Positions 11,120 through 23,646 of a stretch of DNA of 64,000 nt are shown in pieces. A program made the translations under genes and the position numbers. This DNA comes from Cytidiella melzeri (lineage: Eukaryota; Basidiomycota; Agaricomycetes; Polyporales; Irpicaceae). The notes under the pieces were generated by a model. It was not told the origin of the DNA, ran no database searches, and was given only the letters and a program-made list of their open reading frames with translations. How positions within the stretch are numbered: the stretch's first letter is position 1; each line of letters starts with the position of its first letter. The DNA lies in assembly GCA_022592445.1 (NCBI GenBank), contig JABYQR010000134.1, forward strand, positions 1-64,000, written 5' to 3'.

Positions 11120-14100
11120 ATGAACATTATGCCTAAAACGAACCGCACCAACACAAGCAGCTCTTCACACCTATCACCGGGTTCTCCCCAGCCAGCATGG
11201 GCTCCTCCTCGCTCGCCACTACCACCGCATCGACTGGCGAAACTTGCCAACGTTCTGGGTGTACCCACCCCGATTCCTGCTACTCATGCTCACGCCTTCT
11301 CGGTATCACCTCCTCCGGTGGGCTCGCCGAGCCCATCCCCGTCACCTCTCCCTCACGAAATGTTCAGGCGGTCTCCGACCCCTTCTTCCGCCTCTTCGCA
11401 AGCAGTCCATGCGCTTACATCAAGATACATGCTTCACGTTATCCCGCCCACGTCTCTACCACACGATTCCGACGACTGCGATCTAACGCCTCTACCACCG
11501 ACCGCTTCAGGCTACCATTCGCAATTCCACCGCGGAGTCTTGGTGCCATTGTATTCTACTTTGCAGTCTCAACTCAGCGCTATCGCCAGGGAATACGCTC
11601 TACCAAGTACAGTTGGTTTAGAACTGTTCCTTGCATCATCTCTCAATACCGATGAATCGAGCGAACCCGGAGCAAGACTGTCAGAGCTTATCTGGAAGCA
11701 TTTGTGGACGCGCGTAATAAAGTTCGAAAAAGACGAATTAACCTCGCCGGGTCACAAGCCGTTAGGATTAGGTATGAACTATGGCCTGGCCAGCCAATCG
11801 AGTCCGACCCTTCTGCAGGATGTCGCTTCGTCGAGCACTACATCCCTGCGCTCCGTGATACCATCTCGCTCGACAGAAACGGCGCAGTCGTCTGTGTCGA
11901 CTGTGGATCCTTCGTCTTCGACACCCTCTCAGTCTGTGTACACCTCCCAAAGCGAAATTGACACTCCGGAATCAGCTTCATCAATTGAGCCTCCAAATGG
12001 CGCCGATATGCTATCCTTGCCAGGCTTGGGATCAAATTCGCTAATACCCGTGCTAGCGAAGGTGGAGTTTGAGATTGACAAGCGAAAAGCGAGATGGTAT
12101 GACGCGTGGATTAAGAGTAGGAAGAACAACTATGCGAAGCGCGCAGAGAGTAGGCAGAGTGGAAGGAATGGTAGTCGGTCTGAGCAAGAGGAAGAGGGTG
12201 AGGGGACGAGGAAAGCACCTATTGACCTGGCATTGGTTGGGAAGATGAACGGGATCAGTCCTAGTCTGAACTTGTTCGTGACCAGCGAAACTTCCGCTGA
12301 ACCAGAGGAGTTGGTGATGGACGACGATGAATACCAGCAATTGGATGAAGAGGAGGCCGAAATTGAAGAGGATCTGACAGCACGTCATGGTGGACAGGAC
12401 CCTCTAGAAGACGTTTTCGGCAATGATGCGGATACATGGGATAGCATGCACAGTTCAGGCGAGAAGACGCGACATACGGATCCGAATGTCGTCGACCTCG
12501 CTTTAGACGCCTTCTCAATTTCGAATCTACCGAATGACCTCGAAGCAGATGACCTTCAGCTACCTCCAAAAGATTTTGAAGCTGATGAAGCTGAAGTCTC
12601 CGACCTTCTCGAGAAGATAGGCAGGCCTGAATTGTCAGTCGCAATACCCACACTATCGTCTTCGCCAGGGAAGCGACAATCCTCCCCTACTACAGCCAGG
12701 CGTCATGTTCCACCCCCCATCGCCATCATACGCCCAGGAGCTCATAACGATTTGATTGTTCCTGAACAGCCCCTTACCGGCAGTATTGCAGGCGAAAGGC
12801 TCGCGTACCTGTCGACACCAACTGATAGCCCTGAGAAGCAAAGCTCGGACGAGGAGTTGGATGATGAGGCATTGACGAAGAAGATGAGGAGTCCTGAAGA
12901 TGACAAGAGGGCGGGTGTGTTCTACGACGATCTAGACCTTGGTTTGGACCCGTCACTTACTGCTGAAGGCGAGGTAAGTTCAAGATTTTGTTGCTCTTTT
13001 TATGGGCTAACTTTCCGCTCAGTACGACGAGTCCGATCCTTATGACCGTCGAAAGAGTCAATATATCTTTGCAGCTCAGCTGGACGAGCTCGAAAAGGTG
13101 GGTGAGACATGTAACTAATCATATTCTACCTTTTAACACCTTCACAGAACCTCGCTTCACTCTCCCCTCGGAGATTACAATCTGTGGAGCTCAAGCCTGA
13201 AGATATGTCACCAAGCCTTGGTGCACAGGTTATTTCACCGCGTTCGCCTTCCATTGCCAGCCTCTTGACACCCCGAAAGGATGATATCGATGGCACACCC
13301 ACTAAGTAAGTTGCATTTCCCGCTGAAAAAAGGTAGTGTTTAACAACACCCGCTTTAGGAGTCCTATCAACGCTTCATGGCCTGCAGTCCCGTATTCGAG
13401 CATCAACGGTATCGAGTTAAGCGATGGAGAGAGCAGACCACCTTCACCACCCACGTTTGCCTTCAATGGCATCTCGACCGAGCCACCAAAGCCGTTCAAG
13501 AGACAGAAGGAAAACCCTAATGTGATATCCAATGAGACGCTTGCAAGGCAGAGAGCGTTGCAGGAAGACAATGGACTGTACCCTCCACTTGTCCCTCCTT
13601 CAGCGCTGGCTGTCAATCGGCACGCCGAATCGCCCGTAATCCCATTGTCCCCAGACCCGTTCGGGCGGTTCCCTTCCGAACCGGAAGCCTCTCAGCTGGC
13701 ACGAGATTCTTATTATGGCACCGAGCCTATGGATGACCCATTGGACAGAGGCTCATCCTTGGGAGCACCGGCGGTGATACTCAGCGAGCCCCGGCCGCCA
13801 TCCCATACACCTTCCAGTAGATTCTCAATAGACTCTGTGACATCTGAGGAAGCCGCAGGGTCAGGTCCTGCCGAAAAGGCGTCGGCTTCAAGGCCGCTCT
13901 CGAAGAGCATTCGGCGGCTTTGGAGGAGAAGTGAGAGCAAGAGGACTTCTATCTCGTCGGTAACCCAACCACCCCCTAGTGCCATATCGCACACTGCACT
14001 TCCGCAGAATGGTCAAGCAGGGCGAGCGAGGGCGAAGTCGATATCGAAGACACCCCTTATGCCGTTATCTGCCGTGGCTGAAGCGCCGTCAAGCCCCCTA

Positions 14101-14859
14101 CCAATACCCAGTATGCCTTCGCGAGAACCTTCGAAGGAGTCACTGCTTCAGCCTAGAGACCATGGTCTGCCGTCACTGCGATTTGACCAGGAATCCCCTT
14201 ATCCTATCCATCCCAGTCGAGCCAGCACGATTCGATCACCCTCCCCACCTTCAATGTCGAGACCACCGTCACAGCAGGCGAATCAATACCCTTCTGTTAC
14301 CCAGCAAGCGCCACCTGGCCCTTCGCAGGAGAGGAGTAGCGTTCGTAAGTCAATTCTCAAGTCTTGGAAGTCGGCAAGCGGCCTTTCTGCTAGTTCCAGC
14401 AAGGGAGCAAAAAATGCCTCGACGTCGTCTACGCCTAGGTCAAGTGCGGAGCAGTTGCCGGAGACAGCAAAGAAGCGTAGGCCAAGTGTCATCGACCTCG
14501 CTACAGGCACGACGCGTGGCGCACCTGTTCTTGGGGAGTTACCTCCGAGTCCAGCGTTACCTGAACAGTTTGCATCTCAAATGCGTTCGTCGAGTCGGCA
14601 GTCTCAACTTTCGCACACCAATGGCAAGCCGAGCGTCTCGTCGTTATCGACGTCGTCTCCGCCGCGATTGCGCTCTCCTCTGATGGCAGTTGGCTCACCG
14701 CCACGCAACGGTCTGACCGCCCAGCCGAGGGCGTCGATAGATTCATTCGAGAGTCGACCTAGCTTTGACGTCTCGCAATTTGAGATGGTGTCGCCACCCC
14801 ATAATGCGTTGACGTACCCGTACCACGGATTGGACACGTCGTTGACTTCTCACGAGTAA
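11120..14859 (+). CDS. Conserved-type hypothetical protein, 1,195 residues, largely disordered
   Basis: Not recognised. I rebuilt four exons, 11120-12973, 13023-13097, 13148-13305 and 13359-14859, which join in frame to 1,195 residues. A more ordered N-terminal block (about residues 140-210) reads GVLVPLYSTLQSQLSAIAREY, then LELFLASS and ELIWKHLWTRVIKFEKDEL. The rest is Ser/Pro-rich with acidic patches (MDDDEYQQLDEEEAEIEEDL) and basic segments such as KSIRRLWRRSESKR and RKSILKSWKSASG. The composition suggests a scaffold or regulatory protein with many phosphosites, but that is inference. MPKTNRT at 11129 is an alternative start. All splice sites are canonical GT-AG. Confidence 0.7.
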
Positions 14860-15663
14860 AGTGCGGCGATGGTGTCGTGCGTTGAGCCGTTTTTCAGATT
14901 TATAACCATATATATTTATGTAGCTACTTACACATACTTTTAGTTTGATACCTGTGTCATACATTCATTTGTCGTTCCAACTTGTTGCTCTGAACGCGCC
15001 AACGCTCCGCTCTTGCTGATTCAAGCTTGTCAACATTCGCTATTTACTGGGAGTTGGCTGTATTTGATATAGGGCTGCTTCCAATATTCTACTTTTGTTC
15101 CATGCCACATTCGACCATAGCTTTCCCCCTTGCGTCTTCATGCTTTCCCAACGGCAACATTGAGGTGTGTTTACGTTGTTGTACATATCATTGTTCTCCT
15201 GGTACATGGATTTAAGGGCACACAACTACTGGTTTGGAGCAACGGCAGACCAACCACCAAAATACGGGTAGTCCGTGATTCGCGGTCTAAAACGTATGCT
15301 CCGTCGAGTCCTTTCCTACTGATGACGTGCTTGACGAGCCTGCAGAGACCGTACTAAGGATCCGGTCGATATAGTTAGCACCGCTCCTGCATAATGTATG
15401 AGAAAATGAACAGCGATATGAAATGCACGGACGGCGCACCATTTTTGATGTGTCAAAACATCACAGCCCAGTTCTTTTTCTTTTTTCTGAACAAGTTCGA
15501 CGTAGGCAAGCATCCCCTCCGTCTTGAATCGAGAGGCAAGCTCAAGGGTAGCTGCCGCATTCGAGTGGAGTCCGGCGAGGGATATTAGCTGCAGGACGAA
15601 ACTGTGTAGTTTGTCATAAAAAGATCAATGTATTGCATGTAGAGGCATGTTATAGTACCACTC
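14860..15663. other. Convergent intergenic region
   Basis: About 800 bp between the 3' ends of two genes. No coding frame, RNA gene or repeat is supportable. It presumably holds both 3' UTRs. Confidence 0.4.
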
Positions 15664-17410
15664 TTACCCTTCCTTGCCAAGCTCCCACACGAAGTTCTTG
15701 AGGCCTTCGGTAGTGAAGCCAGCACTGAGCCAGTTGAAGCTCGGGCTGAGGTTGTACACGAACATCCTGTCGGGATGTTTCTCTCTGATCTTCCGGGCGA
15801 AATACCTTGCTTGGTTCAGATCAGGTAGTTTCGTCTCTAGCCATGTCATGTCAGAGTAAGGTGCGAAGGCAAGAGAACGTTTGATGGCGGCTTCGATACC
15901 GCCGGTGTAGTGATAATAGCCTTCACGTGTTTTAGGTGCTTGAAGCCACAAACCCACCATTAGAGTGAGCGCGATACAAGAAGTGAAGTACATACAGTCC
16001 CAGTCCCAGCGTATCCTCTCACCGAGGATGTCAGCTGCAATGTCTCGCGCCTCCGTATTAGACACACCCTCAGCTGCCGCCAAGTAATGCTTAAGAGCAG
16101 ACACTTTTGCGCCGGGTGCAAGAATTGACGACTTCTCTATTGCTCTTTCAACGGCTATAAGTCCATAACTATGTCAAACGACCTGAACTCGATACTTCGA
16201 ATCATACCTTCATTGAATGTGCACAGGGGATGTTCTTCGAGCCAGTGTTGTTCAATCTTGTTCACGTCTGCTCCTGACGCACCACGAGCTTCTGCTTCTT
16301 GTATAACCTCTGCAAGTCCCTTGCCCGTTACGGTAGTACCACTGCACCGGATAATCTGTCAGTATTCGGTTGTAACTGAAACGAATATGCATCCGCATAC
16401 CGAATGAATTCGTGGTCCAGAATGTCAACAGTCGATGACAATAGCTTCGCAGACTCAGCGTCGGTACGAGCAATAAGCAGCATCGTGTTATAAAGCATGT
16501 CGAGTTGGAACCGAGAAGCGATCAATCTTGAGGTATGTGTGGATGCAGGGACGAGCACTTTTCCCGCAAGGTGACCGCATTTCTTGCCACCGACAAGCTG
16601 ATCCTCCAGATGGACTGCAGCAGCACCCTGATAGCCATGTGAGAATCTTCAACTATCCATTTACTAGACGCACCGATTCGGCGAACAACTTGATGAGCTT
16701 CATGACTGTCGAAGGTCCACCGTGCCTGCATTGGTATGACAATTCTGACCTACATCCAGTTGTATCAGTACTTACCCCATATCTGCGTCGGCAATTATTG
16801 GCCGCAAATAGTCTATGTAGGGCAATGATGCACGCTCTTCTTGTGAAACTGTCATGCGTGCATCGTAATGTTTCTTGTCGTGAAGTTGTTGAGCTCGGAA
16901 TATACGTTGTACTTGGTTCGGGACCGTGGTATATGGATAGTCACTACCAAAACGTAAGGTCGACTTTCAAAGGATAAGAAAGGGACTAACTCACCCAATG
17001 TCCGGCCCAACCTCATTGTTGCAAGTAGTCAATAAACTAGAAGCGGCCCAGCCGCTGACGTAGACAACCTCCTGGTATGCCGCCATTTGTGTCATCTGAG
17101 CTGGATCAATCGCACCCATGGTGTGCACAGGCTTTCCTTGTGCCCGATTCTCTTTGAACAGCCGCCACAGCTTGTCGGCGAGTAAAGTGGACTGCGAAGG
17201 TAGAACCGGGAGGGACCCTTGTTTCGATACAATATCTTCCGCAGAGTAAGATCGAGTGAGGGACGAGAATCTTGGCTGGTTCAAGAACGCCTTGATTTCC
17301 TTTACACGGGCTTGAAACTGTGCCTCTTCTGCGGAGACTGAAGGAGCGGCCAAGGGGAGAGTAGGAAGAGTGGCAAATGCACGAGTCGCGGGAAGAAAGC
17401 GAGCACTCAT
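15664..17410 (-). CDS. 2-methylisocitrate lyase, mitochondrial (isocitrate lyase family)
   Basis: Cleaves 2-methylisocitrate to pyruvate and succinate, the last step of the methylcitrate cycle that removes propionyl-CoA. The N-terminus [18 protein letters not shown] is Arg-rich and unacidic, typical of a mitochondrial presequence. Then follow [31 protein letters not shown] and [15 protein letters not shown]. The catalytic KKCGH motif is at about 16570-16585 ([18 protein letters not shown]). The C-terminal half includes [40 protein letters not shown] and YNLSPSFNW. The HTMGAIDP region and the presequence favour methylisocitrate lyase over peroxisomal isocitrate lyase; that distinction is less certain than the family. 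An upstream start at 17440 (MPHFLFKNAS) is possible. It is divergent from SKI2, with 283 bp between starts. Confidence 0.85.
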
Positions 17411-17693
17411 GCTTGCGTTCTTGAAGAGAAAATGAGGCATTGACACAGGCGACATGTTGTAGTACACAACACAACTCGAAGTTGCGTAGTAGAACTACAA
17501 GACTAAGTACCCGGAGTGTGCCAGTGGGGGAAGCCGATCAAGTCCGAGAAACATGAGGCACCGTGATAATCACGTGCCTGTGGGTAGAGGTCCCAAACAG
17601 GAAGGCGCCCATCTTTGTGGCGAGTCGAATCTAGCGCTGAGATCAGTGAGATCTCTCTCTTCTCGCCACCCTGAGCCCTAGGCTGATGCGCAA

Positions 17694-20600
17694 ATGTCTT
17701 CTTTATATGCAGATATCCTACACAAGATATTCGAGCCGGACAGAGAAAAGGCAGAGGACCTACTTGCAGAACTTGGACTGAATGGCCTTTCTACTCCCGA
17801 GGTTATATACAGCGAGATTGAACGAAAACTCCTTCTACCGCCAGACAAATTCCCAGAACATTGGCTACCTCATCTTCAAAAGTAAGGAGTAAATTTCCTC
17901 AACAACATGTTTGACTCACATCTAAACAGGGACTGGGACCAGGAACTCTCAACACCATCGCTTTTGACACTTGAACCGTCACCGCCACCGACGAGTCTAG
18001 CATTCGTCCGAAGCGGGCTAAGTGGACGCGTCACCGGCTACACAGAGGTGTGTTGACGCGCCCAATAATTTACTAGCTTGTTGGAACATATCACAGGTAT
18101 CAAATCCTCGTGCCAGCACTGGTCTCACATCAACATCGCTTGATCGAGCACCTGCTCCAAGTAGTAATTTCGTCCGAGGAAAATCTGGATACGTACCATT
18201 TTGGCCAGGAGGTCTTGATGATATTGCAAAGGAGGCTTTTAGTCTCAAAGACCTCGACGAAAGCTCAAAAGGTCTCAAGAGTATACCGCCTGGGTTCACA
18301 CGAGGATTACGTCTTCCAGGCGACCCCGACGAAGTAGACGATGATATCTTACGGGGGATCAGCGTAGAAGAGCAAGTTCTTGGCGAAGTAAATACGACCA
18401 TCAAAATTAAGCTGAGATACTGACTTCCTTGTATAGCATGCTGACTCTCACTGTGATGCAGCAGATGCGCTGATTCGAGAGCAAATTGGCGTGTCAGAAA
18501 TAGATGACTTGCTCCCAGTGTCTGTGAGTTTTTTTCGGAGCTTTATCATTGGTGTGACTGAATGTTCTACAGAGATCCAACCTCAATCCTCTAACTACTA
18601 CAAAGACCTCACGGCGAAATGCAATTGTGCAGAAGCGAGATTGGGCTCATGAGGTGGATGTGAACAAGCCGATGAGAAACTTCCATGAGTTGGTACCAGA
18701 TATGGCGCACAAGGTGAGAAGAGCTTGTTATACTGTTCAAGGCGACATATTTATAGGATCTCCAGTATCCTTTCGAGCTTGACACGTTTCAAAAAGAAGC
18801 AGTGTACCACTTAGAAATGGGAGACTCTGTCTTTGTTGCCGCCCATACTTCAGCCGGAAAGACAGTGGTGGCAGAATATGCGATTTCTCTTGCAGGAAAA
18901 CATATGACACGGTAGGCAACCAATGTCCCCTGAATATACTGCTGCTGACTTCGTTGCTAGAGCAATATATACCTCACCCATTAAAGCCCTCTCTAATCAA
19001 AAATATCGCGACTTTAAGCAGACGTTCTCGGCCTCTTCAGTAGGCATTCTTACTGGAGACGTGCAAATCAATCCGGAAGCCAATTGCTTGATCATGACTA
19101 CGGAAATTCTTCGCAGTATGTTGTACAAAGGTGCTGACCTCATTCGAGATGTGGAGTTTGTGATATTCGATGAAGTTCACTATGTGAACGATGCTGAGGT
19201 ATCTCTTCTCTTCGATAGATCCCGTAACGATTTTCACTCCTGTCTCCTAGCGAGGTGTTGTGTGGGAAGAAGTCATTATCATGCTCCCTGAGCACGTCAA
19301 TATCATTCTACTCTCAGCCACGGTCCCCAACACTAAGGAGTTCGCCGACTGGGTCGGGTACGTCTCTTCATCGTGACCCTCTGCAACTTGCTCAAATGTC
19401 TTTAGACGTACTAAGAAGAAGGACATCTATGTCATTTCAACTGCGAAACGTCCTGTCCCTCTTGAGCACTTTCTTTATGCTGGAAGAGCTCTCCACAAGA
19501 TTGTGGACGCTGATCGCAGGTTTATAGGTGAAGGGTCTGTCTAGAGGTTTCTCGTTACTTCTTCTCCCGATTCACGGTGCCATCCAATTTTAGTTACAAG
19601 GAGGCTGGGGAAGCATTACGTAGAAAACAAGACAAAGAGCGCGAAGCAGCAGGTCTTCCACCTGTTCAACGACTAGGTGCCCGCGCAGCAGCCCCGCAAA
19701 GAGGCGGCCGCGGCGGTCCGCCTGCTCGGGGTGCTCAGCGAAGTGGCGCACCAGCTGCAAGCCGAGGCGGCTCCTCGAGGACCTTCCACCAACCTGACAA
19801 AAACCTCTACGTTCATCTCGTCGGGAATTTACGCAAGTTGAATTTACTGCCCGTCGTTGTCTTTACGTTCTCAAAAAAGAGATGTGAGGAGAATGCTGGT
19901 ACGCTCACGAACGCTGACCTTTGTACGGCATCTGAGAAGAGCGAGATCCACGTTGTCATTGAGAAGGCTCTGTCAAGGTTGAAAGGTACGTTGGCGTTTG
20001 GGGAACCCTAATCGTTTTCTTATTGAACAGTACAGATGTGGACAAAAAACTCCCTCAGATTCGACGGATGCGAGATTTGCTTTCTCGTGGCATTGGAGTC
20101 CATCATGGAGGACTGTTGCCTATTGTCAAAGAGGTTGTTGAGCTGCTCTTCGGTCGCGGGCTTGTCAAAGTGCTGTTTGCTACTGAGACATTTGCCATGG
20201 TGAGGAGGGACGTTTTGTGCTAATTTGGCTTTGGGCTTAAATTGAGCAGGGTGTCAACATGCCGACGAGATGTGTTGTATTCTCACACATTCGTAAGCAC
20301 GATGGTCGGACGTTCAGGGAGATCCTTCCTGGAGAGTACACGCAGATGGCGGGTCGTGCTGGTCGTAGAGGCCTTGACGCTACGGGGACCGTGATTATTG
20401 TTGCAAATGACGAATTGCCAGAGGTATGTCTACATGCCCCTCATACATCTCCGACTAACGATTGTCATGAAGCAAACAACCTTGAGTACTATGATCTTGG
20501 GAACGCCGACGCGGCTGCAATCACAGTTCCGACTCACTTACAACATGATCCTAAACTTGCTGCGCGTAGAGGCACTCAGAGTGGAAGAGATGATAAAACG

Positions 20601-22438
20601 TAGCTTTTCGGAGAACGCTTCTCAGCGCTTGGTGCCTGCTCAGCAGAAAAAGGTTATCGACGTAAGTGTACATATAGAGGGGCGTTCCTCTAATCAGTGC
20701 TGACATAACGTCTTTACAGAGCGAGAAAGCCTTGACATCTCTTAGAAAGCTCGAATGCGACGTGTGTATGCCAAGTATAGAGCGGTACTACGATGACGTC
20801 GCAAATATAACAGATTGGAGCACGCAACTGTTGACTCTCGACGACAATCACTGGGCGAAAGGAACGAAGCAGCTACTGCCAAGCAGAGTCGTTGTCCTTC
20901 GTGACAGTGTACGTGGATGCTGTGCATGAGACACTTCCCCGCTGAGCATAATCCCTGCAGCATTTTAGGTGCAATATTGGCGTAGCTCTCAAGCTGTCGC
21001 CCGTGATAGCTGCAGGCGCCGGAGTCCAAGAGAAACAGCGCATGTACTTGGTCCTCGGAGTTGTGGACCCTGACACCAAAACTGGCATCCACGGTATTGA
21101 TTGTTCAGCGCAGACCTCTCCTCATGCTGACTAGTATGGTTTAGACGTTGATGCGGAGACCCTTCCTCCGATATGGCCTATCAAGCCTGCGACGCTTGTA
21201 GTCGAAGAGGCTGTGTACGACGTCAAAGCCGTTCCTCTGACCAGCATAGTCATGGTCACCGATCGTGTACTCAAAGTGAGTTTTACATGCGCACATTTTT
21301 GCTGACTTGTCCTTATGTCGGAATAGATTGATATTGACGCAATTACCTACCAACACAAAATCGCCGCCATGAACAATGCGAAAGACGCTCTTATGGAAGT
21401 CCTCAGCGACTGGACTATTCAAGGTTCAATCTCAGAAGTAAATTGGATATCTAGAAATCGGGCCTTAGATTTTCAAGAACTACTCCGGACACGCAATGAG
21501 ACCGTTAAGCGGCTTCCTACGTACAAGTGCAAAGACTGCCCTGATTTCGACGATCATGTGAATTTTCACTGTTGATTTTTCGTTTTGACGAAAGGGTTGG
21601 ACTGACTCCGGTTTAGTACACTGTCCTTCATAGCGAAAAGGTTCTCCGGGCGAAAATAGCACATTTGAGGATGGCAATCTCAGATCAAAATTTAGAATTG
21701 ATACCCGACTACGAACAAAGAGTCGATGTCCTCAAGGAGCTCAAATTCATCGACGCGAACTCCACTGTGCTGCTGAAAGGAAGAGTCGCTTGCGAAGTAG
21801 GGATTCTTCCACGCTCCTGAGGTTCAATCTTAACGTCTTGCATCATAGATCAACTCCGCCAACGAGCTGGTCCTGACGGAGCTAGTTTTGGAGAACACGC
21901 TCGCGGTATACGATCCTGAAGAGGTCGTAGCCCTTCTGTCATGCTTCATCTTCCAAGAAAAGACAGACGTTGAACCTGTGATTCCACCGAAATTAGAGGA
22001 AGGTCGCGACGCCATCATCGCCATCGCTGACCGCGTAGAGCGCGTTCAAGACTCTCACAAGGTCCCTGGCGAGCAGTTCAGAGCTTTGAAATTCGGGCTG
22101 ATGGAGGTAGTATACGAGTGGGCGAAAGGCATGGTACGTGTTCGTTTAGGAGATATTATGCAGGACGAATCTCACACATCTCCACTTAGCCGTTCGAGCA
22201 GATCACAGCTCTGACGGATGTCGCAGAAGGTACGATTGTCAGGTGTATCACTCGTTTGGACGAGACGTGTCGGGAGGTGAGGGACGCGGCTCGAGTCATC
22301 GGTGACGCAGAATTATTCAAGAAGATGGAAGAGGCGCAGATGAAGATCAAACGAGACAGTGAGTGGGATTCTGCGCTCTAGGCCGATCGCTACTGACCCC
22401 ATTGGACAGTTGTATTCGCAGCAAGCTTGTATTTTTAA
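17694..22438 (+). CDS. SKI2: SKI2 family RNA helicase (Ski complex)
   Basis: DExH helicase of the cytoplasmic Ski complex that feeds RNA to the exosome for 3'-5' decay. The protein begins [20 protein letters not shown]. Helicase motifs in order are [14 protein letters not shown] (motif I, about 18840), [33 protein letters not shown] (DEVH box, about 19165), [24 protein letters not shown] and [11 protein letters not shown] (motif VI, about 20350). A Gly/Arg-rich insert lies at about 19680-19790 ([14 protein letters not shown]). The C-terminal arch and helical region ends IVFAASLYF after an intron, with stop at 22438. At least a dozen short introns are present and I see no disabled motif. Confidence 0.93.
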
Positions 22439-22685
22439 AGGCTAGCAAATTGACTCTCGACTACATTGTATCAAATCCTATTCGTCCGGACGCGCGATCA
22501 ATCTATGTTGACTGAGAGGTCATACTGATCTATCGCTGACGACGCAACACTGTACCTGAATCGTAAAACACTTCTGAGGAATCTGAGCTGAAGGACAATG
22601 ATCAATCTGAACAACGAATTGGGGAAAAAACTGCGGCAAACCAAAGCAAGCTACGTTGACTGACACTTACGAGCATCAAGGATAG
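22439..22685. other. Intergenic spacer after SKI2
   Basis: About 250 bp of 3' flank with no supportable feature, leading into a degraded transposon fragment. Confidence 0.35.
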
Positions 22686-23005
22686 ACCCACGCCGGCACT
22701 GGTAGTGAATTCTCCTTCCCTGGTGGAGATGCAGATATCTTTGCAGAGGTACAGGACATGCTCAAGCCACCCACGGCCATAGACGACAGCGACAACGATG
22801 GGCCAGAAGAGGATAAATGTTGGTTTCGGCTGCTATCGACGTGTGCAGAATGATGGAACGGCTCTGTATTGAGCACGTCTGTGCTGACGGGGTTAATCCA
22901 TTGGTGTTGCAAGGGCAAGTGAGACGTCTTCGTGGTCATCTTTACCGCGAGAACACCTCTCGTCAACAGCAGACTACTTTAGATGCATTTTTTAGTGTAC
23001 CGTAG
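22686..23005 (+). pseudogene. Degraded C-terminal fragment of a pogo/Tigger-like transposase
   Basis: One frame reads an acidic stretch (GGDADIFAEVQDMLKPP, then AIDDSDNDGPEED). It switches by -1 near 22817 to AAIDVCRMMERLCIEHVCAD and RLRGHLYRENTSRQQQ, then TTLDAFFSVP and stop. An acidic linker, a short helical block and a terminal QTTLDAFF-type tail resemble the C-termini of fungal pogo/Tigger DDE transposases. No catalytic region is present, so this is a relic. The family call is from pattern memory only. Confidence 0.45.
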
Positions 23006-23102
23006 CACTACGTGACAAAGCGTGACAGGCTATATAGTACAGAGTAACACAGTGTCCCAATATGTCACAAATGTCACAAATATGCTACTGCATAAGACGT
23101 CG

Positions 23103-23140
23103 TAATGCATAACAGGATGGGGGACGGACGTTATGCATTA
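23103..23140. repeat. Perfect 11-bp inverted repeat with 16-nt loop
   Basis: TAATGCATAAC (23103-23113) is followed by its exact reverse complement GTTATGCATTA (23130-23140). It lies about 100 bp after the pogo-like relic and may be part of the relic element's terminal region. Confidence 0.8.
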
Positions 23141-23646
23141 TGAGATAGTCGACTGTACTGCCTATTGATGGGCTTGCCACGCTCAGCAAAAAAGCTAATT
23201 CACCCGCCGAGGTCCCGGTACCCCGCCATCAGCCCGCGGTTAGCGTGCTGACAATCCAGTTGGAGACTACATAACGTGTTGACAACATAAGTAAATTGTT
23301 ACATAGCATGTTTGCCCGCTCGAAATGACATGCACTCCCAGTGCCAACATGTGTTCGCTCCGTCTAGGCTCGTCTCCAGCTGTTCGCGCGTGGCAGCTTG
23401 GGACCGGACTGGCTGGCGAGTCTATCATGCAATCGTGCACCGAACTCACACTGGCAGCTACATCCCTTATATGACCATTAAATTGCATTGCTCCAGGCTC
23501 ATGACGTCCTGGAACACACAATCATAGCAGCAAGATGCTGCGTAAATCAATCACATATGTTGCACCATAGTAAAGCAGATTGACAAAACATGACTACAAT
23601 TACGAACTAAGAACCCGTGGTATCAGACCTCGCCAACACAATACTT
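23141..23646. other. Intergenic region before calnexin 3' end
   Basis: About 500 bp. Overlapping short frames on both strands have no recognisable content. It likely holds relic transposon flank and the calnexin 3' UTR. Confidence 0.35.
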
